DNA of 64,000 nt from VXYL01 sp963665195 (GCA_963665195.1 OY762070.1:1984001-2048000), one strand, 5' to 3'; shown: positions 34,111 to 42,649, numbered from the stretch's first letter. The notes: generated by a model not told the origin, from the letters alone. Numbers and translations: made by a program.

Positions 34111-34953
34111 GTGCCACAGTTACGCCAACTCATGCAACACCGGTTCCAGGAGTGGCAAGGCGGACTTCCCGAACCATGGCATGAACTGCTGGGCGACCTC
34201 GATCCTGCGTACGACGCAATTGACCAAGCGATCAGCATCGACGAGCACGAGTGCATCTACCCCGACGATCCCTTTGCCCTCTTCTCGAGGCTAGCTCCGG
34301 GTCAGGTTCGGGTCATCCTCTTGGGTGAAGACCCGTACCCGGATGTGACTCGCGCCTCGGGTCGCGCCTTCGAGCCCGCAGATCTGCGGCGTTGGCAAGA
34401 TGCAGGCCGTGTCCCCAGCTCACGACGGCTCGCGCAGCAGCTTGCGGACTTTCGCTATCCCCAACACGACTACGCTTTGAGTCGTGGCTGGCGTTGCCTT
34501 CGCCGAGCGTTGACGGCCACACCTCCTCACGTCCAACTGCCAACTCCTAGGGCCACCTTCGATCACTGGGAGGCGCAAGGCGTCTTGCTCGTCAACACCG
34601 TCTTGACCGCATCCGAGAACCACATCGCGGTAGGCGACGCTGGTCGTAGCGAGCACCGCAAGGCACACCGTTCCTTCTGGGCACCCGTGATACAGCGCAT
34701 CTGCCGAGGACTGGCGGAACTCGATCAGGCCATGGTCTTTCTCTGCTGGGGCCGTAGCGCACGCGACTTCGTCAGGACAGCGAGCATCATGACGTCAACC
34801 GTCTGCCCCTGTCCCGTCAACTCTTGCTGTCCAGCGACCAAGGTGCTGGTACGCGACCACCCTCGCGTCCACTCGTTCTTGGACTCCCCAAACGTGTTCC
34901 GGGAAGCCAACGCGGCCCTCGCCGATTTCGATGCCCGCGAGATTCGATGGTGA
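34111..34953 (+). CDS. uracil-DNA-glycosylase (Ung) superfamily protein with altered active-site motifs
   Basis: The protein is 280 aa from GTG 34111, behind a GGAGAG ribosome binding site; ATG 34132 is the alternative. Family 1 UDG landmarks appear in order: VILLGEDPYPDV (canonical GQDPYH, here GEDPYP, residues 72-77, keeping Asp), GVLLVNTVLT, a VFLCWGRSARDF strand, and HPRVHSF where Ung has HPSPLS. Loss of the motif histidine and the shifted HP loop suggest a changed base specificity or loss of glycosylase activity. It is the first gene of the accessory island and has lower GC than the surrounding metabolic genes. Confidence 0.75.
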   Translation: MPQLRQLMQHRFQEWQGGLPEPWHELLGDLDPAYDAIDQAISIDEHECIYPDDPFALFSRLAPGQVRVILLGEDPYPDVTRASGRAFEPADLRRWQDAGRVPSSRRLAQQLADFRYPQHDYALSRGWRCLRRALTATPPHVQLPTPRATFDHWEAQGVLLVNTVLTASENHIAVGDAGRSEHRKAHRSFWAPVIQRICRGLAELDQAMVFLCWGRSARDFVRTASIMTSTVCPCPVNSCCPATKVLVRDHPRVHSFLDSPNVFREANAALADFDAREIRW

Positions 34954-35476
34954 CGCCTCGACGCCTCGGCGCCTCTACGAGCATCGCCCCCGGAACGTCC
35001 GATGTCCGTCCGTTGCCGTCACTCTTTCGGTCACCTCAGTTCCGTGAAAACCAACCCTGCGTCCATAGGCCATGAGACCAAACCCTCGCCGACCTGTCCG
35101 CCCACTCATCTTTAGGTGTTGGGACCGAATGGTTCCCGTCTCTCCCGAAGCCCTGCGCCACTACCCTCCCGCGAAAGCCGCGCAACGTGCGCTCGAGGAT
35201 GTCCGCTGCTATGTTTCGCCGCCAACACACGGCACATCTGCGAAGCAGACCTCGACCCACCCAATGCGCCTTAACCAACTCAGCACCTCAACACGCAGGC
35301 CGTGCGTATTGTGGTCCAGGGCTGGACCTGTTGGCAGAAACAACTGAACAACGCCGACGACGCCCGGCGGATCCTGTTCCACGCCCTTGCATCCGAAGAG
35401 TGGCCTGCAGGTCAGGCTGCCGTCGCGGCCACGCCGGGCGGGTTCATTCGCGTGCGCCTACCTCTCGACTTCCGCG
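34954..35476. other. 523-base region without an assignable gene
   Basis: This region lies between the Ung-like gene and the 3' end of the broken DUF2235 gene, two convergent units. Several short open frames exist but none shows recognisable domains or steady codon bias. It may contain decayed sequence. Confidence 0.5.
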
Positions 35477-36657
35477 CTATCCCATGGACTTCTTCTCCCG
35501 ATCCCGAGCATCCTCCATTTCGCGCAATCCCGCGACTCCTCGAACCCTTGCCCTTTCGGGTACGCTCCCCGCTAGCAGGACCTCGAAGTCCAGTCCCCGC
35601 AGCGCGGCCGGCCGGTACTCCGGGACTAGGTCGAACCGGGCCTTGACCGAGTGGTGCACCAGCGGCGGAAACTCCGTGCTCAAGAGCGCCTTGTCGTCCT
35701 GCCCCACGCACACCTTGCGGGCCTGCTTGCTGTACAGCTTGCCGAGACCCTCGGTGTGCGCGTGGGCCATGCCGGTCGTTGGGGTGGATCAGGATGTCGT
35801 CGACGTCGAGCATGCGCAAGATGTCGCCCTGCGAGTCGAGGACCTCGCTGATCGTCCGGGCGCTCGACATCGCAATGTTGATGTCCTCTTTCAACCGCGC
35901 CTTGCACTGGCCGATCATGTAGGTCAGCGTGACGTCCGCTAGGCCGTCGTGCCAGTAGCCACCGCCGATGTCGCTATGCACCCCCGGGAACCAGATCTCG
36001 TGGATCCGCTCTGCGTCGCCCGGGTCGCGGTTCATCTGGGTCGGCTCGAACGCGATGCGGTCCTCGTCGAGGGACAGGATGTGGACCGCTCGGTTCACCC
36101 TCGGATTCACGGTGCCGTCCTCGAAGACCACGTCGCTGCTGATAGTCTCGCCGCGGCGGTGGATGCCGTCCATCGCGGCCACCGTGTCGAACACGCCTAG
36201 GAACGCGACCTCGAGCGCCTCGTGCTCCGTCAGCACCATGCTCGCGAATTTCCTCGCCAACGCCGCACCGCGGCTGAATCCGAACACCACGATGCGGTCC
36301 TCCCGCTTGGGCTCGGCGCCGTCGAAGTCGCCCATCGCCTCCTTCAGGATGCGCCGCGCGTCGCCCCATCTCGGGGCCAGCGCGCTGTTGACCAGGCCGG
36401 TGACCTTGGAGACCAGCCAGCCCACCAGCGGGATGTCCTCGCCGTCCTCCCGTGTGCCGATGCCATTGTAGTAGTACGTCCGCTGCTCCTCCCCCCGCGG
36501 GGTCTTCGTGGCCGTCCTATCCTCACCGAGTCCGCCCCCCCATGAGCACATGGAGCTTCAGGACGTTGCTGATGCTCTCGTCGTGCTCGAACCCTTCCGC
36601 GTCGGTCGGTTCGTTTCCCGTCCCGTCGAAGCTGAAAACCAACGTCCTCGCCGTCAT
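35477..36657 (-). pseudogene. DUF2235 (Tle1-like alpha/beta hydrolase) gene broken by two frameshifts
   Basis: The ATG at 36657, behind AGGAGGG, opens MTARTLVFSFDGTGNE...SNVLKLHVL, the typical DUF2235 start. This frame ends at a TGA about 15 bases after a G7 run at 36535-36541. The next frame continues YYYNGIGTREDG, the nucleophile elbow FGFSRGAALARKF, GVFDTVAAMDG and FPGVHSDIGGGY, all in family order. A second shift near 35765-35780 moves into the frame MAHAHTEGLGKLY...KARFDLVPEYRPAALRG, ending at 35477. Removing one G from the run would join the first two parts. DUF2235 includes type VI secretion phospholipase effectors (Tle1). It is the last gene of the minus-strand cluster starting at 39160, after a 188-base gap. 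Confidence 0.8.
36535..36541 (-). repeat. G7 homopolymer at the DUF2235 frameshift
   Basis: Seven consecutive G (C on the plus strand) sit exactly where the reading frame of the DUF2235 gene shifts. With six G the two frames fuse. It could be a contingency tract, a ribosomal slippage site, or a sequencing/assembly indel. Confidence 0.7.
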
Positions 36658-36845
36658 GTCTTGAGCCCTCCTGTGTCTGTCACCCGCCAACAGCGGCTTT
36701 GGGCGTCTCAACGCCCGGTCCGCGCCAGCACCTTGCGAAAGACGTGCCCGCGGGCTGCGCATCCCGTGCTGGCCCTCCTCGCGCTTCCACAATAGGTCCG
36801 GCCCGGCCCTAAATCCACACCCAGTTATTGCGGTTCGCGCTCCCG

Positions 36846-37424
36846 CTACGTCGGCGAGTCGCGCCAGGCGAACGAGCCCGGTTCGACCTCCTCCACGAGA
36901 CACCCCGGTCCTAGGTTCCGCATGTAGACCACCAGGTTCTTGGCCTCGTGGCGCGCGGACGGCGCGATCAGGCCGTCGTAACCGAGGTAGTTGAGGGCGT
37001 CGGAAATCTCCTGCGTGCGTGCGTAATCCCGGCCCCCGTATTCCGCCTGCCGCACGCCGAGTCGATCGAGTTGCGTGAAGTCCAGTTCCACCACCCGCTT
37101 GAGCCGCACCTGCAAGGTCCAGTTCAACGCCGCCCGGTCCGGGCGCTGCTCGAACAACGACCAGAACGCCTCGAACTCCGTGGCGGCCCCGTCGACGTCC
37201 AGCGACGTGTAGAGGACCTCGAATCCGTTGTCCGGACTGCTCCAGCGCCCGTGGGCCACACTGCTGCCCTGCAACGGGCTGACGTCCGCCCAAACCACCC
37301 GATGCACGGTGCCTTCGAACGCCTTTCGAGCGCACGCCTCCACGCGTTCCAGCAGCTCCGGGTCGCGTTGCAGCACCTCAGTCTCCGCCGCCGCCGACCT
37401 GCGGCCTCGATCCCCTGCACCCAC
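36846..37424 (-). CDS. RES-domain toxin (NAD-degrading family)
   Basis: The 192-aa protein starts at GTG 37424, the only in-frame start after an upstream stop. The RES domain shows its name-giving residues: Arg60 in HGRWSSPDN, Glu83 in AATEFEAFW (with Tyr72 in VLYTS), and Ser156 in IAPSARHE. Characterised RES toxins (MbcT, Res) deplete NAD+ by glycohydrolysis or phosphorolysis and are held inactive by an Xre antitoxin, which here is the gene just upstream (56-base gap). The domain looks complete and active. The N-terminal 35 residues are an extension of unclear value. Confidence 0.85.
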   Translation of the reverse strand: MGAGDRGRRSAAAETEVLQRDPELLERVEACARKAFEGTVHRVVWADVSPLQGSSVAHGRWSSPDNGFEVLYTSLDVDGAATEFEAFWSLFEQRPDRAALNWTLQVRLKRVVELDFTQLDRLGVRQAEYGGRDYARTQEISDALNYLGYDGLIAPSARHEAKNLVVYMRNLGPGCLVEEVEPGSFAWRDSPT

Positions 37425-37480
37425 GCACGGGGTTCCTGGCGCGTCTCAACGGTCCGTTGTCCACTCCCGGCGGCGACCGA

Positions 37481-37840
37481 TCACGTATGGCTCGGGTTGG
37501 ACATCGCCTGGATGGCTTCCAGGACCTCCTGGATGCGGCCTTCCTGGATCAGGTCGGCCGGGCGCAGGCCGTCGAAATACCTGTGCCGTGAGTACAGCCA
37601 CGCGCGCGCCGTCCTCGGTTCCGAATAGAACTCCGAAAGGCGTTCCACGATGTACTCTAGGTCGACGAGCAGGTTCTCCTTGTTGGGCCTCGGGTACGCC
37701 CTGCCGTGGTTCCACCTGGAAACCGTCTCCGGCGTCGTTCCGAGCATGTTGGCGACGTCGACCGAACGTATCGCTGCCTTCGTCCTCAGCAGCGCCAGCT
37801 TCCCCGCTACCGCACTAATTTCCACTGCCTGGTCCGTCAT
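37481..37840 (-). CDS. Xre-type antitoxin of the RES toxin (MbcA/ParS-like)
   Basis: The protein is 119 aa from ATG 37840, behind GGAGG; an ATG at 37870 would add 10 residues. An N-terminal helix-turn-helix reads VDVANMLGTTPETVSRWNHG. The C-terminal part (IVERLSEFYSEPRTARAWLYSRHRYFDGLRPADLI) matches the DUF2384/MbcA-ParS-Xre toxin-binding domain that plugs the RES active site. The order antitoxin-toxin agrees with known xre-res modules. It follows the 426-aa gene after 39 bases and is probably co-transcribed with it, so autoregulation by the HTH could control the whole cluster. Confidence 0.88.
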   Translation of the reverse strand: MTDQAVEISAVAGKLALLRTKAAIRSVDVANMLGTTPETVSRWNHGRAYPRPNKENLLVDLEYIVERLSEFYSEPRTARAWLYSRHRYFDGLRPADLIQEGRIQEVLEAIQAMSNPSHT

Positions 37841-37879
37841 GCCTTGCCTCCAGTCCGATTCGCCCGTCACGGGACCCGT

Positions 37880-39160
37880 TCAACCGCGCGCCGGCCGCCG
37901 GCGGGGTATCCGCGAGTACGAGGCGACCGGCCCGTGCTCGACGAACTCCCCGAGCCCGACGCGCAGGCGCTCCAGCACATTCCTGTTGTCCCGCATCCGC
38001 TTTGCCAGACGCTCCGACCCGATCGGCAAGTTCTCCGCGAACACCGCCGCGTCCGTCGCCGGTCGCAGCGTCTCCTCGAGGAAGCGCTGCGCCCGCAGAT
38101 GCTGCGGCGCGTCCGTCAGCCGTCGAATCTCCCCTGAACGCTGGACTAGGGCGTGGCGCACCGGGTTGTCCAGCATGTCCTTCCAGCCCTTCATGCAGCA
38201 CGCCGGCTCTCGGCACCCAAAACGCGACTTCGCGCCGTGCGCCGCGAAGAACGCCTTGGCCTCCTCGGGTTTCAGGTGCATGTCCAGCCGCGGGACGTAG
38301 ATCCGGGGCGGCCACGCGAATCCCGGGCCTTCCGAACCCGACGGCCGCGTCCACGATCCGGCGTCGAACCGCTCCTTCTGCGTCACGCCGTGACAAATGC
38401 CGCCGTAGGCGCCGAACCCTAGCGCACTCAGGCCCCGGAGCCCGCCGGTCATGTCGCCGACCAGCGGGACCTCGAGCGCGTGGAGGTCGGCGGCTCCGTT
38501 CACCACGTTCCTGACCATCGCGTGGGTCAACGGGCCGCTCTGCGAAACCTTGACCCACAACGAGTCGACCGGCAGGCCCCGCAATCGGTCCCGGATCGAA
38601 CGGCGCTCTCCCGCACTGCGGAGCACTCCGTAGGACACCGCCAGTGAATAGAAGATCGGCACGTTGCCGGCTCCCGCCGCGTCGAGCTGCCGCCGAAGGT
38701 CCACGGTGGTCCGCGCGTCGATGTCCGGCCAAGGGCTGTTCGCGCTGGCCAGGTAGTGCGTGGGTGCGAGCACCGCCGTATAGCCTTTTTCCACCACGTG
38801 GCGGGCGATGGATTCGACGATCCTCCGTGCGGGCAGATCGGCGAAGTCGTCCGGTCCGTGCTGCCGGCCCATCGCCCAAGGCAGTTCGCCCAGCCGTTTG
38901 TTGAAGCCGCCGATCGTCGCGAGTTCCTGCGTGCGGGGATCCAGCACGGCGTCCCGGTTGCGTTCGACGACCAGGTCGCGCAGCTCGGCGTGCCGGTCTT
39001 CGTGCGCCGGGTCGAATACGATTCCGTGCAGACCGAGCGTCCCGCCGGCCACCGCGTCGGCAATCCTCCGGTGATTGCCGAACGAGGGCCGGAGGTACCA
39101 TCCCAACGGTTCGGGGGCCGCCTTGACGGCGCGCGGGCGTTGCGCCTGCATAGTTGGCAT
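37880..39160 (-). CDS. unrecognised 426-aa protein, TIM-barrel-like, in the RES-Xre cluster
   Basis: No family was recognised with confidence. From ATG 39160 the sequence alternates strands and helices in a (beta/alpha)-barrel manner: GYTAVLAPTHYLAS, VPIFYSLAVSYG, DSLWVKVSQSG, LEVPLVGDMTGGLRGLSALG, then GAYGGICHGVTQKERFD. A late cysteine group FGCREPACCMKG with a following His (NPVRH) could be a metal site. These traits recall tRNA-guanine transglycosylase-like barrels, but spacing differs and this is only an analogy. A promoter-like element and palindrome lie about 40-70 bases upstream. Being the first gene of a cluster with a toxin-antitoxin pair and a lipase-like gene, it is a good candidate for a new defence component. 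Confidence 0.75.
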   Translation of the reverse strand: MPTMQAQRPRAVKAAPEPLGWYLRPSFGNHRRIADAVAGGTLGLHGIVFDPAHEDRHAELRDLVVERNRDAVLDPRTQELATIGGFNKRLGELPWAMGRQHGPDDFADLPARRIVESIARHVVEKGYTAVLAPTHYLASANSPWPDIDARTTVDLRRQLDAAGAGNVPIFYSLAVSYGVLRSAGERRSIRDRLRGLPVDSLWVKVSQSGPLTHAMVRNVVNGAADLHALEVPLVGDMTGGLRGLSALGFGAYGGICHGVTQKERFDAGSWTRPSGSEGPGFAWPPRIYVPRLDMHLKPEEAKAFFAAHGAKSRFGCREPACCMKGWKDMLDNPVRHALVQRSGEIRRLTDAPQHLRAQRFLEETLRPATDAAVFAENLPIGSERLAKRMRDNRNVLERLRVGLGEFVEHGPVASYSRIPRRRPARG

Positions 39161-39197
39161 TAGAGGGTCTCCACGTCACACGGTCTAGTTGACCCTA

Positions 39198-39236
39198 ATG
39201 TTGATGTTGAAATTGACGTTTGTCAATGACGTTTGT
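39198..39236 (-). promoter_or_regulatory. promoter with overlapping palindrome and direct repeat for the RES-Xre cluster
   Basis: On the minus strand TTGACA (39226-39221) is followed after 17 bases by CAACAT (39203-39198), about 40 bases before the ATG at 39160. The -35 lies inside a perfect inverted repeat ATTGAC-GTTT-GTCAAT (39212-39227). The decamer TGACGTTTGT occurs at 39214-39223 and again at 39227-39236. The arrangement suits repression by the Xre antitoxin encoded in the cluster. The -10 is weak, so the exact promoter is tentative. Confidence 0.5.
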
Positions 39237-39593
39237 TCGCTCCCAGGCGGCATATGTCTCTGGGCAGGCTCTGATGTTATGCACCGAGCCTCGCCGATGG
39301 GGAGTCTCGGCCTTGGCGGGCGTCAATCCCTGTCGAGGAGCTCGTGGGAGCATGCGCGTACGCTCCCAGTCTTCCTGGGCCTTGGCGTCGGTCGTAATCG
39401 GCGAGCCGGGTGCCCCGTCGCGGCGCTCCTGCCCGGACCACAACCCCAAGAGGCGTTCCATTTTTGGGAATGCTTGACAGCCGACCCTCGGGCTGACGCC
39501 CTGCGTGCGCAACGACTCCGCGCCGTCAGCTCCGGCTCGTCCACCAGCCCCGCGTCGTCGGCGGGGCCCGCGCCTCGGCCCGCACCTTGCCGA

Positions 39594-40084
39594 TCACGGC
39601 ACGGGCCTCGTCGTCGAGACAGGCACCCGCGCAAGCGCGTAGGCCATCCGCGCGAGCAGTGCCGCCCGCAGCAGGCGGTTCGCGAGGTCGTCGCCGGTGC
39701 CGAGAGCCGCATCGAGATGCCGCGGCAGAGCGTCATCCTCGACCACGTTGCCAAGCTGCGCCTTGAGCACGGCAGCCGCGAGCGGTGCTTCCATTCGACT
39801 GCGACGCACGTGCGCCGGTCGACGGCCGCGTGCAACTGCTGGGCGCGCGAAGCGCTGACGCCCAGCCGACGGCCGGTGGCCGCGAACGTCTGCCGCGGTT
39901 CCTCGAACAGCAGGCAGCCGATGGCGAAGCGCCGACCCGGTGACTTCGCCGCCACCACGGATTCCAGGCGCGCCCTCAGGATCGCGACGGCGGTGCCGAG
40001 CGCGGCGGTGGACCTCGCCAGTTCCGCCGACGCCGCCAGTCCGGTCTCCGCGCGCCGCGCCAGTTCGGCCAGTTCCGGACTCAT
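39594..40084 (-). pseudogene. sigma-region-4-like HTH protein, frameshifted
   Basis: From ATG 40084 the frame gives helices SPELAELARRAETGLAAS and an HTH-like stretch RQTFAATGRRLGVSASRAQQL, reminiscent of sigma-70 region 4. Near 39800 sensible coding moves one frame to MEAPLAAAVLKAQLGNVVEDD and ends in ALLARMAYALARVP at 39594, while the original frame becomes Arg/Cys-rich nonsense. Together the two parts would make a protein of about 160 aa. The shift may be decay or an assembly indel. It lies upstream of and divergent from the R-M genes; a role as their regulator is possible but unproven. Confidence 0.4.
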
Positions 40085-40214
40085 GACTGTGGGTGCGACG
40101 GACGCCGGGGCTTCGCGAGCGCCTCTAGAACCCGCCCGATCCCGTACTGAGTTTCTCACGCGGTTTCAATAAGTTGCCCACCGTCGCATTGGCCTTTCGC
40201 ACGCAATGGAGAGC

Positions 40215-40241
40215 CGGAGGCGTCCGCACTGGCCGCCTCCG
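40215..40241. terminator. 8-bp GC-rich hairpin
   Basis: The arms CGGAGGCG (40215-40222) and CGCCTCCG (40234-40241) pair around an 11-base loop, with no U-tract. It lies in the 536-base gap 40085-40620, between the HTH remnant and the methyltransferase, where I see no gene. Confidence 0.3.
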
Positions 40242-40435
40242 CTAAGTGTTGATGGGCAATCCGGGCCGATCCATGAGCGGGCTTCCGGAAGTCGCGCTCG
40301 ATGCGCGAAAACCCAACCGATGCGATCTAGGTTGCCGCAACCTGCGGCGCCCGGGTTCGGATCCTCGATCCTCGCCCCGGCTTCTTCGGCGCCGGTCCCC
40401 ACTTCTCGTTAGGCAAGTAAATGTGACAACAGATG

Positions 40436-40464
40436 TTGACGGGCCCATCCAATTGGGGCAATGT
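40436..40464 (+). promoter_or_regulatory. possible promoter/operator of the R-M operon
   Basis: TTGACG (40436-40441) and CAATGT (40459-40464) are 17 bases apart, with the 8-bp palindrome CCAATTGG (40449-40456) in the spacer, in a locally AT-richer stretch upstream of the methyltransferase. The -10 is poor; the palindrome could be an operator. Confidence 0.3.
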
Positions 40465-40620
40465 TCCCGGTTAGCCGTGGCCTTGCGGGAGGGCCGCGGC
40501 AGATGTCGATCTTGTGCGCAAGCTGCTCGCGTCGGCAAGTTCCTAGGCACGCCCGGCGGTCGCTGGGCATCGAACGCCGGCCGTGGCCGCGCAAAAGGCT
40601 GACTGCCCCATGAGGTTCAG

Positions 40621-41715
40621 GTGAGTTCAATGGACGATACGCAGCACATCTTGCCCACGACCAGCTCGCATCTTCACCACCTGCCCTTGCTGCACCATGG
40701 CCCTACCGAGGAAGCCGTTGCCGGTGCGCCGAGCGAGCAACCAGCGCCCGCTGCGCGTTCGTCCGTCCTCGATCCTCTGCGGCCGCCGGGTCACGAAGCG
40801 CCGCCGGGGTTCGACCGAATAGTGACCGCTGACGCGCGTCATCATCTTGGCACTCTGCCCGAGAACTCCGTGGACCTCAGCTTCTGGTCGCCGCCATACT
40901 ACGTCGGCAAGTCCTACGAGAAGGACCTGACGTTCGACGGCTGGTGTGAGCTCCTGAAACAGGTACTTGAGGCACATTCAAGAATCATCAAGCCCGGTGG
41001 CTTCGTAGCCATCAACATAGGTGACATTCTGTGCTTCGCTGACCCCTCCATGCCGCGCTTCCAGGCCGACAATGTCCGGCGCAAGACCAACCCAGTAACG
41101 CGCGACCAAGTGCTGGATGCCAAGCGACGGTACCCCCGCGCGACCCGGAAGGAACTTGGTGCCATCCTTGGGTGTAGCGAACAGACGGTGCAGCGCCGAC
41201 TGGAGCACAACAACGTACGCGGCGGCAAGCACCAAGCGCCGACCAAGGTACTCCTAACGGGAGACAGAATTGCGGATTGGGCCGAACATGCAGGCCTCTA
41301 TCTCTATGACCAGCGGATTTGGCACAAGGATCCCTGTTGGGCGAACTCTCGGTGGCACTCCAACAGCTACCGAGCCGTGGATGAGTTTGAGCACGTCTAT
41401 GTGTTCTGGCGACCGGGCATCGTAGAGTACGACCGAAACAGGCTAACTGATCGGGAGTGGGCGGAGTGGGGATCTCGCGGCGTGTGGCGGATCCGGTCGG
41501 TCCGCCAGAACGGGCGTCACGAGGCGGAATTCCCGGAAGAGCTCGCCTCACGTGTGATCCGGCTCTACTCGCCTGAGTGGGGAGTCGTTGTTGATCCGTT
41601 CGTTGGGAGCGGAACAACGACAACGGTAGCGAAACTCCTCAATAGGCACTGGCTAGGTATCGACGCCAGTGCTGAGTATGCGCAACTTGCACGCCGGCGA
41701 ACGGATGACGCTTGA
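40621..41715 (+). CDS. type II DNA methyltransferase (beta class, SPPY motif) of an SfiI-like R-M system
   Basis: The protein is 364 aa from GTG 40621; an ATG at 40630 is possible. The catalytic motif IV is WSPPYYVGKSYEKDLTFDGW (residues about 90-109), preceding the SAM-binding motif I VVDPFVGSGTTTTVAKLL near the C-terminus: the circularly permuted beta-class order. SPPY favours N4-cytosine methylation. Between them an insert carries an HTH-like segment YPRATRKELGAILGCSEQTV that may be the target-recognition or a regulatory element. The gene overlaps the next by 11 bases. The unstructured first 60 residues are rich in His/Pro. It presumably protects host DNA from the nuclease encoded downstream. 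Confidence 0.9.
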   Translation: MSSMDDTQHILPTTSSHLHHLPLLHHGPTEEAVAGAPSEQPAPAARSSVLDPLRPPGHEAPPGFDRIVTADARHHLGTLPENSVDLSFWSPPYYVGKSYEKDLTFDGWCELLKQVLEAHSRIIKPGGFVAINIGDILCFADPSMPRFQADNVRRKTNPVTRDQVLDAKRRYPRATRKELGAILGCSEQTVQRRLEHNNVRGGKHQAPTKVLLTGDRIADWAEHAGLYLYDQRIWHKDPCWANSRWHSNSYRAVDEFEHVYVFWRPGIVEYDRNRLTDREWAEWGSRGVWRIRSVRQNGRHEAEFPEELASRVIRLYSPEWGVVVDPFVGSGTTTTVAKLLNRHWLGIDASAEYAQLARRRTDDA

Positions 41716-42355
41716 CGAAGCTGAGACCATCGAGCGGACCGTCACGGAGATGGTCGTGCAAGCCCTGTCCGACTATGGCAAGCAGGCCATCACGATTTTT
41801 CGGGAGGAGTCCGACCAGCCCCAGGACATTGCCGAGGACGTGATGCGCGAGGCAATAGACGCTATGGGAGTCTCGGCGATCAGCGAACGGCTTTACGGCA
41901 AGGTGGACTACAAGAAGGCGATCTATGCCTTCTTGCCGGCGGCACAACCCGTCGCCCTAATGTTGGACGCGAAGGCCGAGAAGGATGGTCGAACGGCGAC
42001 GATTCAAATGTCGCAGACGTCGATGGCTGTGCGGATGGTGCGCGCGGGACAGAGCATCAACGAGCAAGGAAAGCTAGACTGCCACATCGAACGCGGTGAC
42101 CGCAAGCTCTATGTCGTCACCGTCATAGCGAAATTTGTCTACAGCGATCGGGGCGGATCGCATCGACTCCGCAGGATCATAGTAGCTTGTATTCCGAACG
42201 GGTTGCTGCAACAGCGCTACAATCCAACTGAGGACGACACGATCTGGCTCGCTGGTCGAAACGCACCGACGCTAGGCGAGGACTTCAGAGTTCGGCTCAG
42301 CTATGCCAAACTCAGGGCCAAGGCGGACTGGCGTGTGCAGGAAGTCGAACTCTAG
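41705..42355 (+). CDS. SfiI-like type II restriction endonuclease
   Basis: The protein is 216 aa from ATG 41705; ATGs at 41669/41678 are alternatives. From memory of the SfiI enzyme, several blocks align in order: MVVQALSDYGKQAITIF near the N-terminus; VDYKKAIYAFLP followed by the LMLDAKAEKDGR strand, whose Asp and Lys fit the PD-(D/E)XK centre; and the C-terminal LLQQRYNPTEDDTIW and ADWRVQEVEL. SfiI is a tetramer that cuts GGCCNNNNNGGCC after binding two sites. The protein is somewhat shorter at the C-terminus than SfiI. Whether the target is the same is inference; the N4C-type partner methyltransferase agrees with a GC-rich site. Confidence 0.8.
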   Translation: MTLDEAETIERTVTEMVVQALSDYGKQAITIFREESDQPQDIAEDVMREAIDAMGVSAISERLYGKVDYKKAIYAFLPAAQPVALMLDAKAEKDGRTATIQMSQTSMAVRMVRAGQSINEQGKLDCHIERGDRKLYVVTVIAKFVYSDRGGSHRLRRIIVACIPNGLLQQRYNPTEDDTIWLAGRNAPTLGEDFRVRLSYAKLRAKADWRVQEVEL

Positions 42356-42380
42356 GCAACAATGGCTGCTCCCGACACGC

Positions 42381-42649
42381 CTATAACCCGAACACCCGCA
42401 CCGTGTTCTCGCCCATCAATCGGCGTCGAGATACGTCGTCCAGCGCCGCCACGGAGTCGCGGATCAGGTCCGCGGCGCCGAGGCGCGAGCCCACGTGGGG
42501 GTAGTCGCTGCCCCAGAGGATGTCTGTCTTCGCCGACGAGGTCCAGCGTGGCGCCGATGCTGCGCTCCTCGGGTTCCGCCACGAAGTAGCAGTTGGTGCC
42601 GATGTACTCGCTCGGCTTGCGCTTGACGGGGCTCATGGCCTTGAGGAAG
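42381..42649 (-). pseudogene. C-terminal fragment of an amidohydrolase (copy of the 44364-45473 gene)
   Basis: About 270 bases match the last quarter of the amidohydrolase at 44364 with roughly 90% identity, including the SPVKRKPSEYI and SDYPHV regions. One extra base near 42518 (ATGTCTGTC versus ATGTTGTC) breaks its frame, and homology ends at GGCCTTGAGGAAG (42649), so the N-terminal three quarters are absent. It is a dead duplicate fused to the truncated crotonase copy. Confidence 0.85.

Noticed and set aside
35187..35942. 251-codon plus-strand frame at the 3' side of the DUF2235 gene
   Set aside because: Ser/Arg/Pro-rich with no domain, antisense to conserved DUF2235 coding; treated as chance.
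34954..40620. Insertion sequence or integrase within the island
   Set aside because: Searched by eye for DDE, tyrosine-recombinase and serine-recombinase motifs and terminal inverted repeats; none seen.
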